From NCBI GenBank assembly GCA_013141125.1, contig JABFRO010000003.1, positions 234,458-298,457 on the forward strand: 64,000 nucleotides of DNA, read 5' to 3'. The notes beneath the pieces were generated by a model, which did no database searches, was not told the DNA's origin, and saw only the letters and a list, made by a program, of their open reading frames with translations. A program made the translations under genes and the position numbers. This document shows positions 51,587 through 60,861 of the stretch, piece by piece; the stretch's first letter is position 1, and every line of letters begins with the position of its first letter. The stretch is from Methylophilaceae bacterium (GTDB lineage Bacteria > Pseudomonadota > Gammaproteobacteria > Burkholderiales > Methylophilaceae).

Positions 51587-53144
51587 CCTGAGCCTGCCCA
51601 TCAAAAAGTGGGAAGTGCTATTTTTTACGCTGATCCAGGTCAGCGTCATGCTCATCGCCATAAGCAATGAGAGCCTGTGGATTGATGAATTCTGGAATGC
51701 CTATTTTGCCTCGCTAGGATCAGTAAACGAACTGTATGAGCTGCTACTCATTCCTAGCGGTTCGCAAACCCCTTTGCACTTTGCTTACAACTATTTTTGG
51801 GGACTTTTTTTTCAGCCTAGCGAACTTGGCCTAAGACTTTCAAACTTGCCATTATTTGTTCTTGCTCAGCTATCGCTTTACTGGGCTTTGCGTGCTTATC
51901 CAAAAAAATTCAGCTACTTGTTTTTAGTAATAAGTGCTCTGCACCCGCTGGTTTGGCAATATGCCAATGAAGCTAGACCCTATATTATGATATACGCAGG
52001 TTCAGAAATGATTCTGGCGTACCTTTTACATATGCACGCCATAAAATTTAATGGTGGCCGCATTAGTCCTCTTTTTTCAGCGATTTTCGTTTTTGGTAGC
52101 ATTTTGCTATTCGGCGCAAGTTTGCTTGGCGTATTTTGGGTATTCGCAGCATGTTTGTATGTGGCGTATTTCCATTTTCAGCATTTAGACTGGCGCTATC
52201 TAAAACGCGTTGAATCGGTGATATTGCTTGGTCTCTTCCTGGCGGCTACATCATTACTAACCATCTATTACTTGAACAATTTAATCCATGGCGGTGGTGC
52301 CTCAAGAATCTCTGCAACAACAGCGGCCACTTTGATGTTTGATGCTTATGAATTGCTCGGGCTATCAGGTATTGGGCCGGGGCGGCTGGAAGTACGTGAA
52401 TCAGGACTCGCTTCGTTGAGCCCCTATTGGCTATGGTTAATAGCATCTTCTGCAATTATATTGGCAACGTTGATAAAAGGCCTGCAGGAAGCGACTAAAC
52501 TGCTAGGATCAAAAAAGCTACTTCTGGTAGGTGCACTCGGTTTACTACCGTTAATAATCGTCATCATTTCCGGCTTTGCCATGCACTGGCGCGTGCTTGG
52601 CCGGCACATGATTGCTGAGCTTCCTCTATTGAATCTCTTGTTTGCACTTGGCCTAGCCAAATTATTTGAAAAGAAAGCGGGGCGTAATTTCTCTTTTCAA
52701 TCAATACTGGCCATAGCCTTTTTATCAGTGCTAGTTTATTCATCCTGCTCTCTACGCTTCGCCGATAGGCACAGAAAAGATGACTACAGGGCGGCGGCTA
52801 CAATCGCCAAGCAAGAATTTTCAAAAGGACAACGCGTATGGTGGGCAGCTGATGCACTTGGTGCCAGATACTACAAGCTACCTGGGGAATTTGATTTCAT
52901 GGGTGAACTTACCAGCATCTACAAACCCTACGAATGCATAGATCAGCCTGGGGTTCTATCGGTAAGTGCTGCAACGGGTGAATGCTTGGAAACGCTTTCT
53001 CCTCCCGATGTGGTTATTTTGTCAAAACCAGAAACTTATGACAGAGCAGGAGTAATTGTCGCGTATCTTGAAGCTATGGGCTTTGAAAAAACGCAAACAT
53101 TGCCTGCCTTCACTATCTGGCGAAAAAGTCATCAAGCAAACTAA
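51558..53144 (+). CDS. Polytopic glycosyltransferase (GT39/ArnT-like, GT-C fold)
   Basis: 528-residue membrane protein with about eleven hydrophobic segments. The first periplasmic loop carries the acidic ESLWIDEFWNAYFA motif typical of GT-C enzymes using polyprenyl-linked sugars, followed by TPLHFAYNYFWG and NEARPYIMI. It would transfer the sugar loaded by the GtrB-like enzyme and flipped by GtrA. Start ATG 51558 lies inside the end of gtrA; an earlier in-frame start at 51516 is less plausible. Confidence 0.82.
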   Translation: MKDYNLTTNNLSLPIKKWEVLFFTLIQVSVMLIAISNESLWIDEFWNAYFASLGSVNELYELLLIPSGSQTPLHFAYNYFWGLFFQPSELGLRLSNLPLFVLAQLSLYWALRAYPKKFSYLFLVISALHPLVWQYANEARPYIMIYAGSEMILAYLLHMHAIKFNGGRISPLFSAIFVFGSILLFGASLLGVFWVFAACLYVAYFHFQHLDWRYLKRVESVILLGLFLAATSLLTIYYLNNLIHGGGASRISATTAATLMFDAYELLGLSGIGPGRLEVRESGLASLSPYWLWLIASSAIILATLIKGLQEATKLLGSKKLLLVGALGLLPLIIVIISGFAMHWRVLGRHMIAELPLLNLLFALGLAKLFEKKAGRNFSFQSILAIAFLSVLVYSSCSLRFADRHRKDDYRAAATIAKQEFSKGQRVWWAADALGARYYKLPGEFDFMGELTSIYKPYECIDQPGVLSVSAATGECLETLSPPDVVILSKPETYDRAGVIVAYLEAMGFEKTQTLPAFTIWRKSHQAN

Positions 53145-53265
53145 TCAAACAGAGCCTGACTGGCTGAGAAAACATATTAATGCTTCGGCCTGATAATGTA
53201 TTAAGCCAGTTCGCATTGAGCTTGAGGCTTAGGCAGCACGGAAGTTTATACTTCACTGTGCAGAA

Positions 53266-54372
53266 TCAATAGCCAACAGGCAAAAATCTGACAAGCAACG
53301 CTTCATACTGCGCCAAGACATCCGGCCAAGTAAACACCTCATCAAACCGCTCACGACTCAAAATCCTCATCTTCTGTAGTCGCTCCGGATCAGTCAGCAG
53401 CTCATCCATGCGTAACGAGAAAGCTTCCGCCCCATTAAAATAAATCGCACCGTCGCCTGCCACCCAGCGATTAAAAGGATTGTCATGCGCGATTATCGGG
53501 TTGCCAGCGCCCATGGCTTCCACCAGCGAAGGGTTGGTACCGCCCACCTGATGCCCATGCACATAAGCCGCGCTGTGAAAGCGTAACGCCTGCACCACGG
53601 CTTTGTCGTAAATTGCCCCGACAAAGCGCACTTCAGCGCTGGCGGCAGCCTTGATCGCCCGATGATAAGCATTGCCTTCATGATAATTGCCCAACACCAC
53701 CATCTGAAAACCGCGTGGTTTGGCAGAAAAGCCCTGCACCACCTCCAGTATCGAATTCTCCGGTTCCGCCCGTGCAATCACTGTCAAAAATCGTCCCGGC
53801 TCCAAATCTAACGCACGCACCGGCGCTTCCGGTGCGGCATCTACCGCGTCCGCGCCATAAGGAATCATCGTAATCTTGTCGCCATGCACCCGCGTTTGCA
53901 AATGCACCTTGATCTGTGGATGATCGGCCACCAGATGATTGCCCAGCCAGCAGCCCGCCCAATCATTCAGCCAGAACCAGGTCTTGGCCACGGTGCCCCA
54001 CTTCTGGCGCTTCCACTCCACACCATCCATATTGATTAAATTGGGTACGCCTTTCAAACGCAACAGCGTGCAAAATATCGCTGTGTTATAACCCAAAGTT
54101 AAACATAAATCCTTAAATTGCGCCGCATGTGCCGTGGCTTTCCAATCAAACACAATGGTGCCTTTCGGCCCCTCTTGCGCCACCGGAATATGCACCCGTT
54201 CCACCCCTTGCCAAGTGTCCTCAAATACCGGGCCAATACCATCCTCCTGACAATACACCACCACACGCCAACCCTGCGCCACCAGATAAAGCGCCAAATG
54301 CTCGGCAAACGTTTCAAAGCCACCATGCGCCGCAGGCACACCACGTGTGCCGAGGATTCTTAAAGTATTCAT
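53266..54372 (-). CDS. DUF1972/GT4 glycosyltransferase of the exopolysaccharide operon
   Basis: 368-residue GT-B enzyme. It starts LRILGTRGVPAAHGGFETFAEHL, the DUF1972 signature of rhamnosyl- and related transferases, then NLINMDGVEWKRQKWG, and the donor domain with HQVGGTNPSLVEAMGAGNP. Last gene of the minus-strand operon, three bases after the preceding GT4. A truncated relative with a 224-bp near-identical stretch lies at 48514-48894. Confidence 0.9.
   Translation of the reverse strand: MNTLRILGTRGVPAAHGGFETFAEHLALYLVAQGWRVVVYCQEDGIGPVFEDTWQGVERVHIPVAQEGPKGTIVFDWKATAHAAQFKDLCLTLGYNTAIFCTLLRLKGVPNLINMDGVEWKRQKWGTVAKTWFWLNDWAGCWLGNHLVADHPQIKVHLQTRVHGDKITMIPYGADAVDAAPEAPVRALDLEPGRFLTVIARAEPENSILEVVQGFSAKPRGFQMVVLGNYHEGNAYHRAIKAAASAEVRFVGAIYDKAVVQALRFHSAAYVHGHQVGGTNPSLVEAMGAGNPIIAHDNPFNRWVAGDGAIYFNGAEAFSLRMDELLTDPERLQKMRILSRERFDEVFTWPDVLAQYEALLVRFLPVGY
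53426..53649. repeat. 224-bp direct repeat (partner at 48671-48894)
   Basis: Part of the intact glycosyltransferase gene that is duplicated in the fragment at 48514. Same orientation and about 95% identity. Confidence 0.85.
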
Positions 54373-54375
54373 GAG

Positions 54376-55602
54376 TTATGCCTTAACGCCTAATTCCCGA
54401 TAAAGCGCCAGCATAGAATCCACATAGCGCTGGCGACTAAAAGTTTTTTCCACATAATCCCGGCCAGCTTGCCCCATGCGTGCAATCACTGCATCATCTG
54501 CCGCCATCACCGCCTGCAAACAAGCCGCCAAATCATCAACATTCTGGCTTTCAAATGTCCAACCGGTTTCATTTTCCACAATCATTTCCGGTATCCCACC
54601 TATGCGCGCACCAATAACCGGCTTACCCAAGGCATAACTTTCCAGCACACTCATGGGCGCGTTTTCATACCATTCCGAAGGCAACACAACTGCGCGTGCA
54701 CCTCGCACCAAATCATGTAACTCATTCCCTGTGCGATAACCCAGAAAATCCGCCTCACCGCCGACTTGGGCAGAAATCGCCTTGACTTCGGCCTCTACCG
54801 GCCCGGTACCCACAATTTTCAGCGGCACACCCGCTTTGGCGGCGGCGCGGATTAAGGTTCCCACTCCCTTTTCCGGCGCAAGACGGCCAAAATAGAGCAA
54901 ATAATTTCCCGGCTGATACAAAGGTTCAAACTTGCTAACATCAACATAATTGGGAATGTAAATCAGTTTTTCGCGCGGCCATCCCCATTCTACAAATTTC
55001 TCCAAAAAAAACCGGCTAGGCACCGCCACCCTATCCAGATGCTTGCGATAGGTATCCAGATAACGATGCAAGCCACTTTCAACCGCCACAATAACGCTAG
55101 CCGCTAGAGAATCCTTAACACAACGGTGCTTAATCACATTCAGCACACTGCCGTGATTGCAACGCTCGCAAATCCCCTGCGAATTAAGCATTTTATAAGC
55201 CGGGCAGGCAATCTTGAGGTCATGCGCCGTCATCACGGTCGGGATACCGGCCGCTTTCAAAACCGGCAAAATCGCCGGAGAAAGGTGATGGTAAATGCAA
55301 TGCAAATGCGCAACATCCGGCTGAAAATCCTGAATTAAACGCTTTAGCTTGCGCTGTGCCTCAAAGGAATAAACCACCTTGGAAGCCATGGATAACTTAT
55401 CCGCCAACGAATAAGCATGGCCAAACTCAATCTCATCTATAAAATATTCAGACCAAGGCGTAGGGAAGTTTTTTGGATGATGCATGGAAAAAAATGCATT
55501 ACTGAAACCCTGGCTTTCCATCAGCTCGGCGTGTTCCAGATAAACCACATCAGAACCACCACGGCGGTAGTGGTAGTTGTTTATGCTTAATAGATTCGTC
55601 AT
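54376..55602 (-). CDS. GT4 glycosyltransferase
   Basis: 408-residue GT-B enzyme: N-terminal NNYHYRRGGSDVVYLEH (a glycine-rich loop common in exosortase-associated exopolysaccharide clusters), HLHCIYHHLSP, LYFGRLAPEKGVGTLIRAA, and the donor-binding PSEWYENAPMSVLESYALGKPVIG. The sugar is unknown. Encoded within the minus-strand operon, 28 bases after the nitroreductase-like gene. Confidence 0.92.
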   Translation of the reverse strand: MTNLLSINNYHYRRGGSDVVYLEHAELMESQGFSNAFFSMHHPKNFPTPWSEYFIDEIEFGHAYSLADKLSMASKVVYSFEAQRKLKRLIQDFQPDVAHLHCIYHHLSPAILPVLKAAGIPTVMTAHDLKIACPAYKMLNSQGICERCNHGSVLNVIKHRCVKDSLAASVIVAVESGLHRYLDTYRKHLDRVAVPSRFFLEKFVEWGWPREKLIYIPNYVDVSKFEPLYQPGNYLLYFGRLAPEKGVGTLIRAAAKAGVPLKIVGTGPVEAEVKAISAQVGGEADFLGYRTGNELHDLVRGARAVVLPSEWYENAPMSVLESYALGKPVIGARIGGIPEMIVENETGWTFESQNVDDLAACLQAVMAADDAVIARMGQAGRDYVEKTFSRQRYVDSMLALYRELGVKA

Positions 55603-55630
55603 AAAATATTTTGCTAATTCATCTTTATCA

Positions 55631-56650
55631 TCAATGAACCTGCAATACCTCTTGCAATGGCCTACGTGCTGAATAAGCCACTTTGAAAGAGTCCGGTAAA
55701 GTGCCTACCGCTATCAACATAATAATCTGCTCTTCAGGTTTGATAACAGCCACTTTACGTAGAGCAATATCATCCCTATGTTCTTTGGACCAGTTCAAAC
55801 AACAAGTACCATAACCTAGTGCATGGAATGCAAGACAAATCGACATGCTGAACATGCCACCATCAATCCACGCCTGATAGCGTTCTCCAACATCTACAAA
55901 TCGGGTCAAATCGCAAGTCACTACCAGCACGGTAGAAGCCTGTTCACCAAAACCGCGACTTCCACTCTGAATCGCCAACAAGCGTTCCATATCCGGTTTC
56001 TTTGAATATGCATGTACTGTCCAAGCCTGCCGATTACAAACAGACGGCGTTTTTTGCGCAATGCTGATACATTCCACAATATCTTGCGCAGGAATAGGTA
56101 AACCGGAAAAATTGCGTACACTGTAGCGTGAATTAAAAAAATCCTTGAACCCGGCTGCCCGTTTTGTTTCAAGCTCTGTGCGACTTATTGAAATGGCACC
56201 ACCTTCATTGCAAATATTCTGCACACTGCCACCATTATTCAACAAGTCTGCAATACGCTTTTTCAATGCTGTCATATCCACATTTACTGACTCATTGAAT
56301 GCCACATAAGCATTCAACACCCCTAAAGCCGTAGTAGCCGGAGCAACAAAACCATATTGAGCAATAAAAGGCTCAACCCCACCAAGCAAACGCAATACTA
56401 CCTCTTTGCCAAAGCCCGGACGAGGCTCTGCGTAACTCAAACCTTTTTCCAGCTGGTGATAAGCCATGGTAATGCGAGCCGCTTGCTCACCTTGGTATTG
56501 CCGACTTTTATTCATGCCCGAATAAACAAGATAGCGCTTGGTGTCGTACCATACATTGGGTATCAAACGAAGGGCAAAAAAAACATTACGCAACCAACGA
56601 TGCGTAAATGCAGGGGTTAAACGCCACACCAGTTTTTTGAAAGACATCAT
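55631..56650 (-). CDS. Nitroreductase-family protein in the exopolysaccharide operon
   Basis: 339 residues. The C-terminal 180 residues are a nitroreductase fold (FFNSRYSVRNFSGLPIP, AQKTPSVCNRQAWTVHAY, then CLAFHALGYGTCCLNWS), predicted to bind FMN. The N-terminal 160 residues are an additional helical region with MAYHQLEKGLSYAEPRPGFG, not part of ordinary nitroreductases. It overlaps the pyruvyl transferase gene by four bases, and such pairs occur in other glycan clusters. Its reaction is unknown. Confidence 0.85.
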   Translation of the reverse strand: MMSFKKLVWRLTPAFTHRWLRNVFFALRLIPNVWYDTKRYLVYSGMNKSRQYQGEQAARITMAYHQLEKGLSYAEPRPGFGKEVVLRLLGGVEPFIAQYGFVAPATTALGVLNAYVAFNESVNVDMTALKKRIADLLNNGGSVQNICNEGGAISISRTELETKRAAGFKDFFNSRYSVRNFSGLPIPAQDIVECISIAQKTPSVCNRQAWTVHAYSKKPDMERLLAIQSGSRGFGEQASTVLVVTCDLTRFVDVGERYQAWIDGGMFSMSICLAFHALGYGTCCLNWSKEHRDDIALRKVAVIKPEEQIIMLIAVGTLPDSFKVAYSARRPLQEVLQVH

Positions 56651-57786
56651 GGCTTGTTCCTCAATTTAATCTCAGCATCCTTCAGCGCATTTTCAAGAAA
56701 CTGCATTGAGCTAGCTTTTAATCTTTCCAGCAGCTCATACACCTGCACGTAATCAATAACAGTATCGAGATGAGATTCCAATTGAGCCAGATCACGATTT
56801 ATACGATGTTCCAGCCCTAATTGATGCAACAAAAATCCAAGCTTGCTGGAATTACTCCCCCATCTGTTTTCACCTCGCACTAGCGAGACAAAAGGCTTGC
56901 GGTTTTTGATTGAAAATATCGTACCGTGAAAAGTATCCGTTACTACATAAGCCGCATGCCTGAAAATTGAAAGCAATTCAAAAGGAGTCGCTACCAGATT
57001 CTCGTCGCACCATTCATGATAAAACCCGACAGATACTGTTCTCAGACCCTTGGCATTTGCAAAAGCCAGAATTTTTTCTACATCCTCAGGCGCATCCAAC
57101 CGACCATCATAGGCGTAGATCAAGACATAACCGGAGGCAATTGGAGCCGGGGGAATGACATCATCAAAATCATAAAGCAGTGTTGGGTCAATAACATAAA
57201 CCGGCGTTTTTTGCGCATAACTTGCTACCATTTCATAAGTATTCTTGTCACGCACTCCCAAGTGATCAAATTTAGCAAGCCCGGCTGAGAGTTCCGCTAC
57301 CATATTGTCTGATTCCACATCCTTTGCCGTTGCATAGCCTGCCGAAGCCGCATAGGAAATAATAGAACTCGCCGGTATATCATGTCCAAATAGAGCAGGT
57401 ACATAACCGAACCCATGATTTTGTGTGTAGTTAAATACCTCATCACTGCCTATAACCATCACATCGCAAGCGTAGTTGTAATTAAGCTCGGAATTGATGC
57501 CTAATTTTTCCCATGCATGATCCATGTAACTTTTGCGTAACTTGCGGCGAAAAAGTCGCTTCTCAATAAAATTACGCAAATTAAAGATATGCTTGGGTAG
57601 TCGCATCAGTTTTTCTGACAGCCTTTCTGACTTTACCTTTTCGCCTAAATGTCGAGGTAAACCCGATTTGAAATCGCAAAAAACAACACGATGCCCGAAT
57701 GTTTCCAACACTTGTTTCAAAGCAAAAGCCTGCATAAAAGAGCCATAATTCACGACTCGTTGCATGGAAAGGATTTTAATATTCAT
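56647..57786 (-). CDS. Polysaccharide pyruvyl transferase
   Basis: 379-residue protein of the CsaB/WcaK family, adding pyruvyl ketals from PEP to glycan sugars. Features: NYGSFMQAFALKQVLETFGH at the N-terminus, VIGSDEVFNY, YAASAG, and the C-terminal AAYVVTDTFHGTIFSIKNRKPF block. It follows the flippase gene by 14 bases and overlaps the nitroreductase-like gene by four. Confidence 0.9.
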   Translation of the reverse strand: MNIKILSMQRVVNYGSFMQAFALKQVLETFGHRVVFCDFKSGLPRHLGEKVKSERLSEKLMRLPKHIFNLRNFIEKRLFRRKLRKSYMDHAWEKLGINSELNYNYACDVMVIGSDEVFNYTQNHGFGYVPALFGHDIPASSIISYAASAGYATAKDVESDNMVAELSAGLAKFDHLGVRDKNTYEMVASYAQKTPVYVIDPTLLYDFDDVIPPAPIASGYVLIYAYDGRLDAPEDVEKILAFANAKGLRTVSVGFYHEWCDENLVATPFELLSIFRHAAYVVTDTFHGTIFSIKNRKPFVSLVRGENRWGSNSSKLGFLLHQLGLEHRINRDLAQLESHLDTVIDYVQVYELLERLKASSMQFLENALKDAEIKLRNKP

Positions 57787-57800
57787 AGTATTGATTCGCT

Positions 57801-59348
57801 TTATCGTTCATTCACATTAATGAGTTTTTCAGGCACCAATTCACGCTGCCCCATCAAATCAGCCACAAAAGTCTTCAAATCCTGACTACGCAACTTCCAG
57901 GTGCCAATCAAAAAAACAGTTTCCGCTATGCTGGTAGCCAAAAGCCAATGCACCCCTATATAACTCAGCAGCTTGCCCAGCAAAATCGCCACCAGCATAA
58001 CAACTACCAGTTGCGCACTGGCAAACCAGGCATGAGTAATAACGTAACCTTCTGTGGCAAGTTGGCGCTTAACCCACAAATTGGAAAAAACGAGTGCCAA
58101 CGCATTTGCCAGCGGGAAACCAATAGCCCCCCAATGGGGGAAAAGCAAAATCGCCGGAATAATGGATAGCGATAATATGATATTGGTTGGTATCAATATC
58201 GCGTAACGGCCAACGGTTTGTACCAGCATTTCCAGTATCAAGCGATGCGTCTCCAGCGTTAAAACCACCAGCAAGGCAACTAATATCCATAGTGCTTCAG
58301 ACCCATATTTCCCACCCGAAATCCATGCCAAAGTCTCCTGCCCGCCAACGGCAAGTGCCGTAAAAATAGCGCCAATAATTGCAATATTGATTAAAATAAC
58401 GCGCGCGCAAGTAATAGCTACCGCTGTGAAACTCCTTTCTTCGCTATAACGTGCCAACACAACCGGACGAATCAAACCCACCAAAAGTTGTGCAGGCAAA
58501 TAACGTTTGATGTACTCATATAACGATTGTGCAAAACCAAAACTCGCCATGACTGGGCTAGTAAACAAGTAGCCACCCACCAGCCGATTTGCATCACCGC
58601 CAAAAGGCAAACCGACAATATGCTGTGCATAACCGGATAAGGCAAAGTTGACTATTTGCCGCAGATGCCTTTTAAACCAAACTTCGTCATCCAATGGGCT
58701 GCGCGCTTCTTCAGCCGTGCGCCAAACCACATGAACAACTCCAGCCAGCATTGCCAGCATGCAGATAGCATCACTGATGACTTCCACCCAAACAACATCC
58801 AACAAACCTACTTGACCTGATTGCATCAAGTAAAGCATTCCTATCAATCGCATAATGGAGGACAAGGAAAAAGCTAGTTGAGAATAACCCTGATGCAGAG
58901 TTGATTCGAGAATCTGCGAAGTAAAATGACTAGTAGTTCGAAAGATGACCACCAGCAAAAACAACTTGAAAGCTTCAATAAAATCGCCCAACCCGATGAT
59001 TGGAGCCAATGATACTGACCAGGCATGAATCGCCCCAGCAGCCAGAATCAATATCAAAGTTCTTAAAACAAAAGCACTAAAAACAAACTTCCTCAGGGCA
59101 ATTTTATAATGCTGTACATAAAGCTCTGGCACAAAACGCAATAAAGCATGAGACAAACCCAAGGCTGAAACAGCGGTAAAAATCTCCACGAGCGAAACAA
59201 GTACCGAGTAATCAGCAAATTCGTGTACCGGCAATAATCTCACCACCAGCACCATTGCTAGAAATCCGCTTACAACAGAGACGGCTTTACCCAAAACAAA
59301 ATGCCAAAGCCCTTGCTTAAAGCGCTCACCACCATATCTAGCGCTCAT
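57801..59348 (-). CDS. Wzx-type oligosaccharide flippase
   Basis: 515-residue protein with 12-14 membrane segments of the MATE/Wzx polysaccharide-transporter superfamily. It starts FVLGKAVSVVSGFLAMVLVVRLLP and has GLSHALLRFVPELY. It would export lipid-linked repeat units for polymerisation. It overlaps the upstream GT4 by four bases. Confidence 0.87.
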   Translation of the reverse strand: MSARYGGERFKQGLWHFVLGKAVSVVSGFLAMVLVVRLLPVHEFADYSVLVSLVEIFTAVSALGLSHALLRFVPELYVQHYKIALRKFVFSAFVLRTLILILAAGAIHAWSVSLAPIIGLGDFIEAFKLFLLVVIFRTTSHFTSQILESTLHQGYSQLAFSLSSIMRLIGMLYLMQSGQVGLLDVVWVEVISDAICMLAMLAGVVHVVWRTAEEARSPLDDEVWFKRHLRQIVNFALSGYAQHIVGLPFGGDANRLVGGYLFTSPVMASFGFAQSLYEYIKRYLPAQLLVGLIRPVVLARYSEERSFTAVAITCARVILINIAIIGAIFTALAVGGQETLAWISGGKYGSEALWILVALLVVLTLETHRLILEMLVQTVGRYAILIPTNIILSLSIIPAILLFPHWGAIGFPLANALALVFSNLWVKRQLATEGYVITHAWFASAQLVVVMLVAILLGKLLSYIGVHWLLATSIAETVFLIGTWKLRSQDLKTFVADLMGQRELVPEKLINVNER

Positions 59349-60562
59349 GATTTATGCAAAATTTCCTGATATTTGTGCCAGACATTTTCGGCAATAATCG
59401 TGTAAGTGCGGTGCGCCGCCACCCAGGCCGGCCCTTTTGTCCCCATGGCTTCTGCTGCTTCCGGGTGCTCCAACATCCAGATCATCGCATGAGCGAATTC
59501 GGCACTGCCCCATTCAACACACAAACCTGCACCGCTTTTACCAATCACAGCAGTCTGATCCGGGTGCGCGTTGCACACCACCGGCCGCCCCAATGCCATG
59601 TATTCAAAAAGCTTGGTTGGTGAACCGCAATTTAATATCGGGCTAGGAAAAATAGGTGAAGCACATACGGTAGCGGAGGCCGCATAGAACCATGCCTCTT
59701 CAATCGGTACAAAGCCGGTAAAACGCACTGCATCATTCAAACCAAGCGCGGCTACCTGCTGTTCCAGTGCCGCACGTTCATGCGGATGATCACCATCGCC
59801 CACCATCAACAAAGTGGCGGATGGACAGCGCAAATGCACGGCAGCAAATGCATCAATCAGCACGTGCAATTGCCGCACCAAAGCCATGGTACCCAGATAA
59901 ACCACACGCCCCGGTACCACTGGCAAGACATGAGTTACTGCCCAATCCAGCAAGCGCTGGGGAACACCCATGGGCACTGGTGTCATCTTTTTCATGGGAA
60001 CACCATAGGCGGCGATGTCTCGCTGCATCTGCTCGCTTTGCACGAAAGTATGGTCACTAAACGGCATCACGAGTCGATACAACACCAGCTTACCCATGCG
60101 ACCATGTAGTCCATAGTAAAGCCGCCGCAAGCCAGTGGCCTTTTTAGCCAGCTCAAGATAATGTTCGGGGAAAGGATAAGAGCACCAATAAACAAAAGGT
60201 AAGCCTTTGATTCGTGCAACCAAAAGGCCAAAAATCGCAGCCAGATATTTATCCCTAACCTGAATAACATCAACGGGTTTAAACAAACATCTCAGCAACT
60301 GCCAAATATCACACATCCAGAAAGCCAGCTTGTTTATGGCCTTCCAGAAAGAACCTTGATTGTCAGAGAAATAAGGTAAATGGACTTTCTGTCCCCCAAA
60401 GCTTTCAACCGAACTAACACCTGCCTGACTGCGTCGCATATACCACTCAACATCCAGGCCATAATCGACCAAAGCCTTGCCAAACAACTCGCCAACATCA
60501 ACCCGGTAAGGAGGAAAGTAATCGTCTATCGAATAAAAAATTTTAGATTTAGCCATATTCAA
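59345..60562 (-). CDS. GT4 glycosyltransferase
   Basis: 405-residue GT-B enzyme: N-terminal IFYSIDDYFPPYRVDVGELFG, KPVDVIQVRDKYLAAIFG, and donor domain VVYLGTMALVRQLHVLIDAFA, then LNCGSPTKLFEYMALGRPVV. Sugar unknown. It starts the tightly packed part of the minus-strand operon; 299 bases separate it from the acyltransferase, containing the copy of the hydrolase 3' end. Confidence 0.9.
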   Translation of the reverse strand: MNMAKSKIFYSIDDYFPPYRVDVGELFGKALVDYGLDVEWYMRRSQAGVSSVESFGGQKVHLPYFSDNQGSFWKAINKLAFWMCDIWQLLRCLFKPVDVIQVRDKYLAAIFGLLVARIKGLPFVYWCSYPFPEHYLELAKKATGLRRLYYGLHGRMGKLVLYRLVMPFSDHTFVQSEQMQRDIAAYGVPMKKMTPVPMGVPQRLLDWAVTHVLPVVPGRVVYLGTMALVRQLHVLIDAFAAVHLRCPSATLLMVGDGDHPHERAALEQQVAALGLNDAVRFTGFVPIEEAWFYAASATVCASPIFPSPILNCGSPTKLFEYMALGRPVVCNAHPDQTAVIGKSGAGLCVEWGSAEFAHAMIWMLEHPEAAEAMGTKGPAWVAAHRTYTIIAENVWHKYQEILHKS

Positions 60563-60600
60563 GCTGCTAGACTATTTAATACATTCATATTTTTAACAAA

Positions 60601-60707
60601 TTTTGTATTTTTAAAAATCATTTTTGATTTAACTTTAATTCACTTTGGACAAAGAAATGGCTGATACAGAATAAGGCGGTAATGTAACAAGCGTATTACC
60701 CGTTGCA
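60601..60707 (-). pseudogene. Duplicated 3' end of the glycoside hydrolase gene plus flank
   Basis: 60637-60707 matches 62340-62410, the end of the hydrolase gene, at 65 of 71 positions, and still reads TLVTLPPYSVSAISLSKVN and stop on the minus strand. The AT-rich stretch 60601-60638 matches 62191-62228 with few differences. With the right-hand copies it brackets the acyltransferase gene. The remaining bases of 60563-60861 hold nothing recognisable. Confidence 0.82.
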
Positions 60708-60861
60708 ACAACCACAAGACCAATCTGATATTCGCTCATTTTAGAATGCTAACAGCACAGGTTGCTATGTCAAATCCTAGTTGATTTTATGTCTCATCAA
60801 TAGTGACATTACTCTAAACTCGAGTCAGTATTGTCTTAAGCCATTGATCTAGAATGATTCA

